A stretch of 6,049 bases of DNA from an uncultured Coriobacteriaceae bacterium (GTDB taxonomy: Bacteria > Actinomycetota > Coriobacteriia > Coriobacteriales > UMGS124), in NCBI GenBank assembly GCA_900555105.1, contig USJP01000112.1, positions 1-6,049 of the forward strand. The letters are read 5' to 3'. Below are positions 1 to 4,119 of the stretch, piece by piece. Within the stretch, counting starts at the first letter, position 1; each line of letters starts with the position of its first letter. The notes beneath the pieces were generated by a model. It ran no database searches and had not been told where the DNA came from. It saw only the letters and a list, made by a program, of their open reading frames with translations. Both the position numbers and the translations under genes were made by a program.

Positions 1-53
1 GCACTGCCGGCGGCGGCGTTCTTGAGAAGGTCGCGGCGAGAGATAGAGCTCAT
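1..53 (-). CDS. Tat-signal protein, N-terminal fragment (runs off left edge)
   Basis: Only the first 17 codons are in the window, reading MSSISRRDLLKNAAAGS. This has the twin-arginine form S-R-R-x-L-L-K followed by the start of an Ala/Gly-rich hydrophobic core, so the product is probably folded with a cofactor in the cytoplasm and exported by Tat. The ATG at 53-51 is preceded by a consensus AAGGAGG (plus-strand 61-67) at a 7-nt spacing, which fixes the start. It lies on the same strand as the flavoprotein at 647-2341 but about 590 bp downstream, beyond a terminator, so it probably has its own promoter. Tat-dependent flavoproteins and molybdoenzymes are common next to such genes in Coriobacteriia, but nothing visible separates these options. 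The Tat assignment is solid; the function is unknown. Confidence 0.75.
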   Translation of the reverse strand, partial: MSSISRRDLLKNAAAGS

Positions 54-60
54 GTGCAGT

Positions 61-97
61 CCTCCTTACGTGACGTGCGGCACCCATTGCGCCGCAC
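61..97 (-). promoter_or_regulatory. 5'UTR hairpin plus consensus Shine-Dalgarno
   Basis: On the minus strand the 7-nt arms GTGCGGC (plus 91-97) and GCCGCAC (plus 75-81) pair perfectly around a 9-nt loop. The stem ends 7 nt before the AAGGAGG (61-67) of the left-edge Tat gene. It has no U-tract, so it is not an intrinsic terminator. A stem this close to the ribosome site could affect translation or mRNA stability. The pairing is seen in the sequence; any role is inference. Confidence 0.45.
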
Positions 98-137
98 AGA
101 TGACTCCAACGGAGGCCCAGCGAAATCCAGCAAACCG

Positions 138-166
138 CATATCGGTGATAAAACACCTGGTAACAA
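138..166 (-). promoter_or_regulatory. weak candidate promoter for the left-edge Tat gene
   Basis: On the minus strand, TTGTTA (plus 161-166) and GATATG (plus 138-143) are 17 bp apart. They match the sigma-70 -35 consensus at 4 of 6 bases and the -10 consensus at 3 of 6. GGTG/CACC arms (144-147 and 154-157) sit in the spacer. A competing -10 candidate, TACAAT, lies at plus 205-210 but lacks a convincing -35. The preceding gene appears to be terminated at about 551-586, so a promoter is expected somewhere in this region. The exact site is uncertain. Confidence 0.25.
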
Positions 167-305
167 TAGCTGTAATCTAAAGTAAACCCCCGTATTGATG
201 AGAAATTGTACGCCGTTGGCCCCCCAGGCATGAGCAGGCAAATCCGTCGCAAGCGCAAGCTGAAGTTGCGCCCAGACACTTTTGCGATATCCCCGGCGCC
301 CAAAA

Positions 306-448
306 TCGCCAAAAGTATGCGTTATCCCTTGCCCGCCACTATAGCCCTCAAAACACGCAGGCCATCTACCTAGGGTGATGTGGGCGGACCAAAATCGAAA
401 AGCCGCTCCCGCGGTCCCTGGGGGAGTTAAAACGCATACTTTTGGCGA
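306..448. repeat. 18-bp perfect inverted repeat pair around a 107-bp centre
   Basis: TCGCCAAAAGTATGCGTT at 306-323 is the exact reverse complement of 431-448. A related shorter copy, ACTTTTGCGA, lies at 278-287, so the motif ACTTTTGGCGA is present at least three times in mixed orientation. Because of the symmetry, both strands read the same heptapeptide THTFGDF through the arms, which helps explain spurious open frames here. An 18-bp perfect match is unlikely by chance. It may be a dispersed intergenic repeat or the remnant of a small mobile element, but no transposase gene or target-site duplication can be seen. Confidence 0.7.
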
Positions 449-492
449 CTTCTGCACCCAGTGTCGCCCCACCAGCAACATGTTGGCGACTT
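442..492 (+). repeat. 10-bp direct repeat TTGGCGACTT, 41-bp period
   Basis: TTGGCGACTT occurs at 442-451 and again at 483-492. The second copy forms an imperfect palindrome with GTCGCC at 463-468 and encloses the perfect 10-bp palindrome CAACATGTTG (476-485). The first copy overlaps the right arm of the 18-bp inverted repeat. Together these make a compact symmetrical block whose role is unknown. Confidence 0.5.
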
Positions 493-550
493 TCATTCCT
501 GCGCCCGCTCCTGCGATAGACGCACGGGCCTCGGGGCGTGGCCCACGCGC

Positions 551-586
551 ACAAAAGAGGCCGGCCGGGGGAGGAGGCGGCCTCTT
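551..586 (-). terminator. rho-independent terminator of the flavoprotein gene
   Basis: On the minus strand, AAGAGGCCG (plus 578-586) pairs perfectly with CGGCCTCTT (plus 555-563) across a 14-nt GC-rich loop. The stem runs into a TTTT tract (plus 553-556, the first two T's being the end of the stem). It lies about 60 bp after the stop of the flavoprotein gene at 647, where an intrinsic terminator is expected. The short U-tract is the only weakness. Confidence 0.7.
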
Positions 587-646
587 GGAAGGGGGTGTGC
601 GCTTTGAAAGGGACGTGCGCTTGGGGAACGCTAGGGGGAGCGCTTG

Positions 647-2341
647 TTACTCGGCGGCCTGGGTCAGGGCGTCGGTGAGAGCTTCGGCGGCTCCGTTGCA
701 GGTGAGGGTTGCACCGGCGATGACGTCGAACTCGGGGCTCTGGGCGTCCTCCATGAGGCCGGCGATGGTACCGTCCTCGATGGGCTCAGCGCCGATGCCG
801 CGGGTCTCGGCCTCATGGGTAAGCGAGGTCACCGTGAACTTGCCGTCCTTAACCTCGATCTCGATGTTGATCTTGCCGCCGCGGCCCTGGCCCTCGCCCG
901 TGTAGGTGCCGTCCTTGAACGTGGCCGTGGAGAGGTCGACGGTCTCGGTGGGCTCTTCCTCAACCTCGGCGACCTTGATCACGACGTCCTCAGCGGTGAA
1001 GGGATCGGCAGGAACCTCGACGCTCACGCCCTCCTGCTCGGCGGCCAGCTTGCGGCCGGCGATGCGACCGAAGGCGAGAGCGAAGGAAACATAGCAGCCG
1101 CAGCCAGGATAGTTGCCGGGGACGCCGAAGATGTTGGTGCCCGTGTCGTTGCCGGAGCAGTACAGGTGGGGCACGACGTTGCCGTCGATGTCGAGCACCT
1201 GGGCGTCGGCGTTGATGCGGACGCCGCCGTGGCACTCGGCCATGTTGTGGGCAGGCACGTTCATGGTGCCGGTCTCGTCCATATCGAGCCAGGAGTTATA
1301 GATGTCGTTGTACTTGGGAGCGAACTGATAGACCTGGGCGACCTCGATGGGATAGAAGTTGGGCATGTTGTACAGGTCGGCACCGATGCGCATGGCAGCC
1401 TTGATGCCGTCGCCCGTGCAGTCATGGCACATGTAGGTGGTGTAGCCCAGGGAGTCCTGGCAGAAGCGCATCTTCATGTCGTCGGCGGCACAGAAGCCAC
1501 CGGTGGCGAGCATGACACCCTTGCTGGCCTTGATGCGGACCTCGCCGTCGGCCGTAGTGGCCACGACACCGATAACAGCGCCGTCCTCGCCCAGGACGAA
1601 ATCCTTCAGAGCGCAGTTGAACTGCGTGGTGATGGTGCCCTCCTCGACCTTGGCGTTGATGCACTCATGCAGCGGGTCGAAGAGCTCGGGGCCGGAGTTG
1701 GGAGCACCGTCGTAGGAGTGAGCCCAGTGCGAACGGGGCACAGCCTCTTCCTTTGCAATGCCAAACTTCTCGTACTCGCAGCCCACGGCGTTGAGGCAGC
1801 CCGAGGTCACGCCGTTGCCGTTGTCGCCCGTCGCCTCGTTGTCCTGGGCACCCTCGTTCTCGGTGGCCCACTCAACCTCGAAGAGCTCGTGACCGCAGTA
1901 GGTCTCGCACAGGTTGCAGATCCAGTCGACGTCCTCGCCGGACATGTCGGCGTAGGCGCGGATGATCTCCTCGGGGCAGAGGTTGTAGTTCTGGTTGACA
2001 CAGGTGTTGACCCAGTCAAAGAGGGCATCGGCGCTGTCGGTCACGCCGAGGGCCTCCTGCACCTTGGTGCCAGCACCCATGATGGCGCCACCGCAGCGAG
2101 CCATGGAGCCGCCGGGAAGGGCAGCCTTCTCGATGATGAGGACCTGCGCGCCGTTGTCGGCAGCCTCGATGGCGCACGCCGCACCAGCCGCGCCGTAGCC
2201 GCAGACGAGAACCTCGCACTCCTGGTCCCAAACCTGCTCGGGAGCCTCGTCGGCGAAAGCCACACCGGCAAAACCGGCGCTTGCCAGTGCCGCACCGGCG
2301 CCTGCGACGAAACCACGGCGGGACATCTTGGCGTTGCTCAT
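647..2341 (-). CDS. Tat-exported FAD/FMN flavoprotein reductase or dehydrogenase
   Basis: The 564-aa product belongs to the FAD-dependent fumarate reductase/urocanate reductase/3-ketosteroid dehydrogenase-like superfamily. Residues 1-30 are a Tat signal (SRRGFVAG at 7-14, likely cleavage after AFA at 30), so it should act outside the cytoplasmic membrane. The FAD Rossmann motif G48-x-G50-x-x-G53 ends at E71, and GG-S-M-A-R-C-GG follows at 77-85. The FAD domain closes with HGGVRIN (371-377) and FGRIAGRKLA (424-433). Residues 474-560 form an FMN-binding domain with D539-V-I-A-G-A-T545; T545 is the expected site of FMN attachment by ApbE. Such enzymes usually take electrons from a membrane quinol or cytochrome partner, but none is in the window. 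No Arg occurs between 319 and 374, and NYPGCG (410-415) replaces the NRLGG-type segment, so ordinary fumarate reduction is unlikely. There are 21 Cys. The start is supported by AAGGGAAGGA 9 nt upstream. Substrate unknown. Confidence 0.92.
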   Translation of the reverse strand: MSNAKMSRRGFVAGAGAALASAGFAGVAFADEAPEQVWDQECEVLVCGYGAAGAACAIEAADNGAQVLIIEKAALPGGSMARCGGAIMGAGTKVQEALGVTDSADALFDWVNTCVNQNYNLCPEEIIRAYADMSGEDVDWICNLCETYCGHELFEVEWATENEGAQDNEATGDNGNGVTSGCLNAVGCEYEKFGIAKEEAVPRSHWAHSYDGAPNSGPELFDPLHECINAKVEEGTITTQFNCALKDFVLGEDGAVIGVVATTADGEVRIKASKGVMLATGGFCAADDMKMRFCQDSLGYTTYMCHDCTGDGIKAAMRIGADLYNMPNFYPIEVAQVYQFAPKYNDIYNSWLDMDETGTMNVPAHNMAECHGGVRINADAQVLDIDGNVVPHLYCSGNDTGTNIFGVPGNYPGCGCYVSFALAFGRIAGRKLAAEQEGVSVEVPADPFTAEDVVIKVAEVEEEPTETVDLSTATFKDGTYTGEGQGRGGKINIEIEVKDGKFTVTSLTHEAETRGIGAEPIEDGTIAGLMEDAQSPEFDVIAGATLTCNGAAEALTDALTQAAE

Positions 2342-2391
2342 GTTGAATGGTCCTTCCCTTGTGTAAGTTGGCGGGGGCGCTTATTGGCCCA

Positions 2392-2417
2392 GCCGCCTGC
2401 GGCGCCTCCCCAGGCGC
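2392..2417 (-). repeat. two adjacent GC-rich hairpins in the flavoprotein leader
   Basis: GCCGC-CT-GCGGC (2392-2403) and GCGCCT-CCCC-AGGCGC (2402-2417) are two perfect, slightly overlapping stems. They lie 50-75 bp upstream of the flavoprotein start and downstream of its candidate -10, so they would be in the mRNA leader. Because they share bases 2402-2403, the two stems partly exclude each other. There is no U-tract. Possible roles are mRNA protection or leader regulation; none is shown. Confidence 0.5.
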
Positions 2418-2429
2418 TGCACGGCTTGC

Positions 2430-2435
2430 ATTCTA
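2430..2435 (-). promoter_or_regulatory. candidate -10 box of the flavoprotein gene
   Basis: On the minus strand TAGAAT matches TATAAT at 5 of 6 positions and would start transcription near 2423, giving a leader of about 80 nt. At 16-18 bp upstream there is only GTTTTG/GGTTTT-like sequence, a poor -35. A good -10 with a weak -35 fits a promoter that needs an activator, and the divergent LysR-type gene is the obvious candidate. Confidence 0.4.
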
Positions 2436-2501
2436 GGACGGCCTCACATTGCAAAACCCGACATGTTCAGCACCGCGCCATGCAAAGATTCCACCCTCAC
2501 G

Positions 2502-2531
2502 TTGCGCGTGGTACCATGCGCTTTGCAGAAT
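2502..2531 (+). promoter_or_regulatory. weak candidate promoter of the LysR-type gene
   Basis: TTGCGC (2502-2507) and CAGAAT (2526-2531) are 18 bp apart and match the sigma-70 boxes at 3 of 6 and 4 of 6 positions. Transcription would begin near 2538, giving a leader of about 40 nt. An 18-bp near-palindrome fills the spacer, which would suit autorepression. Confidence 0.3.
2504..2521. promoter_or_regulatory. 18-bp near-perfect palindrome, possible regulator operator
   Basis: GCGCGTGGTACCATGCGC is self-complementary at 16 of 18 positions, with a perfect core TGGTACCA; only 2508 and 2517 fail to pair. It is flanked by TGCAAAG (2481-2487) and its inverse CTTTGCA (2521-2527). It lies in the divergent flavoprotein-LysR region, where a LysR-type protein normally binds. 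It does not show the classical T-N11-A spacing, so the assignment is inference. Confidence 0.45.
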
Positions 2532-2577
2532 CTGCAACGGGGGCAGGCGTCTTGCGCAAAGGGGAAAGGAAACACGC

Positions 2578-3516
2578 ATGGCACTTGAGGGCATGAGTGA
2601 GTTCAGGGAGTTCATCGTCTTCGCGAAGCACCTCAACATCACTCGCGCCGCCGAAGAGCTGCACGTGTCCACCTCGACGCTCAGCCGCCACATCGCCGCG
2701 CTCGAGCACGAAATCGGCATGCCGCTTGTACAGCGAGAGGGGTCGGCCTCAAGCCTCACACCCGTGGGCTCACTTGTGCTGAAAAAGGCATCCACGCTGG
2801 TAGGAGAGTACGATTCGCTGCTTGAGCAGGTGGCGCGCTATCGAGCAGACGCAAGCTATTCTCTGCGCGTTGCCTATGCGCTCGACGACCGCACCATCAT
2901 CGACGCCATTTCCCTGGCGAAACTGCGCATGAAGCAGACCTACACTGGCCTCAACGTCCAGCCCTTCCATGGGCGCGGGCAGAGCGGCTGGGACGCGCTG
3001 CGCGCAGGAGAGGTCGACGTGTGCATCGACTACAGCCTCGCGCCGGAAACCCTCGCCGACAACAAGTATGTCGCCGTGCCTCTTATGGACGACTCCATCG
3101 TGCTCGCGTTGCCCAAGGGAACCTTTCCCGACCAGCCCCGCGTGCATGTAAACCAAGTATGCAAGCGCTACATCCCGCGGCCCAGCGCGTCGTTTGACAA
3201 CTACTTCGACCGCGTGCTCGGACTTTTCGCCGGCTGCAGCCAGCGTCCGCCCACGCGGTTCATTGATGCCGCGACGATGGACGAGTTCTTCATGCATGCC
3301 CTCGACGCCGACGAGATGTGGCTCTTCTCGCGCAGGCAGTTCTTCGACTATGCGAGCAGCATCCCACTCAGCTACCGGGCAAGCTGCGAGATTCACGAGC
3401 TTGACGGCTGCGACCCCGCGTATCGCCGCTACGCCATCTACGCCGCCAACAACCCCAACCGCCTTGTGGCGCAATTTGTGGAGGAACTCGCGCAGGCAGA
3501 CCCCGCGAAGGGGTAG
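2578..3516 (+). CDS. LysR-family transcriptional regulator
   Basis: The 312-aa product has the length and N-terminal winged helix-turn-helix of LysR-type regulators. Residues 8-66 include L19-NITRAAEELHVS and the recognition helix STSTLSRHIAALE (31-43). A linker helix follows (about 67-90), then a divergent effector-binding region (about 95-300). The usual LF-x-R after the HTH is replaced by PLVQRE, and a SLTPVG turn follows at 59-64. I chose ATG 2578 because AAAGGA lies 7 nt upstream. An in-frame ATG at 2593 has only a weak GAGG, and an upstream extension to 2449 would run through the promoter region. The gene is divergent from the flavoprotein, a common arrangement for a ligand-responsive activator and its enzyme, so it probably controls 647-2341 and perhaps itself. 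The ligand is unknown. The hipBA operon starts 150 bp downstream but has its own operators. Confidence 0.9.
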   Translation: MALEGMSEFREFIVFAKHLNITRAAEELHVSTSTLSRHIAALEHEIGMPLVQREGSASSLTPVGSLVLKKASTLVGEYDSLLEQVARYRADASYSLRVAYALDDRTIIDAISLAKLRMKQTYTGLNVQPFHGRGQSGWDALRAGEVDVCIDYSLAPETLADNKYVAVPLMDDSIVLALPKGTFPDQPRVHVNQVCKRYIPRPSASFDNYFDRVLGLFAGCSQRPPTRFIDAATMDEFFMHALDADEMWLFSRRQFFDYASSIPLSYRASCEIHELDGCDPAYRRYAIYAANNPNRLVAQFVEELAQADPAKG

Positions 3517-3572
3517 AGCAGCTGCAAGGACGAAAGGCCGCGCCAGGAAAAGGGGGCGATGTGCCTGTCGTA

Positions 3573-3592
3573 AACCGCAAAGTTTTGCGGTT
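3573..3592. promoter_or_regulatory. hipBA operator 1
   Basis: AACCGCAAA and TTTGCGGTT are perfect 9-bp arms around GT. The central 14-mer CGCAAAGTTTTGCG (3576-3589) is identical to that of operator 3, 52 bp away. It lies just upstream of the candidate -35. XRE-type antitoxins such as HipB bind palindromes of this kind to repress their own operon; binding here is inferred from position and symmetry. Confidence 0.75.
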
Positions 3593-3593
3593 A

Positions 3594-3622
3594 TTGCGAA
3601 CTGCAAAATTTTGCGGTATGCT
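3594..3622 (+). promoter_or_regulatory. candidate hipBA promoter
   Basis: TTGCGA (3594-3599) and TATGCT (3617-3622) are 17 bp apart, each matching the sigma-70 consensus at 4 of 6 positions. Operator 2 fills the spacer, operator 1 sits just upstream of the -35, and operator 3 begins inside the -10 and covers the expected start near 3629. Bound antitoxin would therefore block RNA polymerase. The leader to ATG 3667 would be about 38 nt. Confidence 0.6.
3602..3615. promoter_or_regulatory. hipBA operator 2
   Basis: GCAAAATTTTGC at 3603-3614 is a perfect 12-bp palindrome. The 14-mer at 3602-3615 differs from operators 1 and 3 at two positions, T for C at the first base and A for G at the seventh. 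Its centre is exactly 26 bp from the centres of both neighbours. Confidence 0.75.
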
Positions 3623-3650
3623 AAATGCGCAAAGTTTTGCGTATTTAGCA
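3619..3650. promoter_or_regulatory. hipBA operator 3 with extended arms
   Basis: Arms of 15 bp (3619-3633 and 3636-3650) surround GT and match at 14 of 15 positions; the single exception (3627 against 3642) would be a G-U pair in RNA. The inner 14-mer CGCAAAGTTTTGCG equals operator 1. The right arm ends 2 bp before the GAGGAA Shine-Dalgarno of the antitoxin. There is no T-tract, so I do not call it a terminator of the LysR gene. Confidence 0.75.
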
Positions 3651-3666
3651 TCGAGGAACGATTCTT

Positions 3667-4119
3667 ATGCAAGAAATCAAGCAGCCGCGCAACATCGGGT
3701 CCGCCGTTCGCACGGCACGATTGTCCCAAGGGTTGACACAGCGACAGCTCGCCGAAAAAGCAGGCGTGTCTGAGCGATCGGTGCTGTCTCTTGAGCTAGG
3801 CGATGCCACGGGCATGAGATTCGACAAGCTATGTGCCATCCTCAGCTCCCTGGGCCTACACCTCTTCGTTGACAATGAGCCTGAAGCACATGCAATTCAA
3901 ACCGAACAACATGATTCGAAGATGACGCTACCGTCCTTCGAAATCACCGGCAACGATGTCAGTGCGCGCGGCACATCCAGCGCACGGCCCATCAATGAGG
4001 ACGCCCCCGCTCCTATAGTGCCCCAAGGCAAGGCACCGAACCGACCGCCTCTCGACATCCAGTACCAGCAACTGTATGACAAGCTTGTCCTCAATACCCA
4101 GAGCGGAGGAGCGAAATGA
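3667..4119 (+). CDS. hipB: HipB-like XRE-family antitoxin/repressor with long C-terminal tail
   Basis: The 150-aa product has an XRE/Cro helix-turn-helix at about 10-65, with LTQRQLAEKAGVSERSVLSLE (23-43) carrying both HTH helices and F52-DKLCAILSSLGLHLFV closing the domain, as in HipB. In HipBA modules the antitoxin dimer binds operator palindromes, represses the operon and holds HipA inactive. Three palindromes precede this gene, supporting that role. GAGGAA 8 nt upstream fixes the ATG. The stop overlaps the hipA start (ATGA), indicating translational coupling. Oddities: E. coli HipB is 88 aa, whereas this protein adds about 80 residues, a Pro/Ser/Ala-rich probably flexible stretch (70-126) and then a possible helix PPLDIQYQQLYDKLVLNT (127-144). 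It contains no Trp, so it lacks the C-terminal Trp that E. coli HipB inserts into HipA. The tail may be a substitute toxin-contact or degradation element (inference). Confidence 0.88.
   Translation: MQEIKQPRNIGSAVRTARLSQGLTQRQLAEKAGVSERSVLSLELGDATGMRFDKLCAILSSLGLHLFVDNEPEAHAIQTEQHDSKMTLPSFEITGNDVSARGTSSARPINEDAPAPIVPQGKAPNRPPLDIQYQQLYDKLVLNTQSGGAK

Larger units (their letters stand above)
54..646. other. long intergenic region with repeat element
   Basis: About 590 bp separate two minus-strand genes. A 148-codon minus-strand frame crosses it at 50-496 but overlaps the Shine-Dalgarno and start codon of the Tat gene, has no ribosome site of its own and has a low-complexity, non-protein-like composition, so I do not call it a gene. 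The region contains an inverted-repeat cluster (278-492), a 13-bp palindrome GCGTGG-C-CCACGC (536-548), a terminator (551-586) and the 5' leader of the Tat gene. No tRNA or CRISPR array is visible. Confidence 0.6.

Noticed and set aside
50..496. 148-codon minus-strand frame in the left intergenic region
   Set aside because: It covers the Shine-Dalgarno and start codon of the Tat gene, has no good ribosome site and is largely made from the inverted repeat, which reads the same peptide on both strands.
375..905. 176-codon plus-strand frame across the repeat, terminator and end of the flavoprotein gene
   Set aside because: It passes through the terminator hairpin and antisense into a real gene; its composition is non-protein-like.
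644..2596. 650-codon open frame on the plus strand opposite the flavoprotein
   Set aside because: It is the antisense shadow of a GC-rich gene: the product is repetitive G/A/V/D/H-rich with no domain, and the minus-strand frame has clear Tat, FAD and FMN motifs.
3573..3592. terminator of the LysR gene
   Set aside because: The hairpin is not followed by a T-tract, and its core is repeated at the same spacing in two further sites around the promoter.
3573..3650. CRISPR-like array of three spaced repeats
   Set aside because: The repeats are 14-bp palindromes with a 26-bp period at a promoter, which fits operators; spacers are far too short for CRISPR.
2770..3729. 319-codon minus-strand frame opposite the LysR gene
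   Set aside because: It lies antisense to a clear LysR-family protein and crosses the hipBA operators and antitoxin start; no domain or ribosome site supports it.
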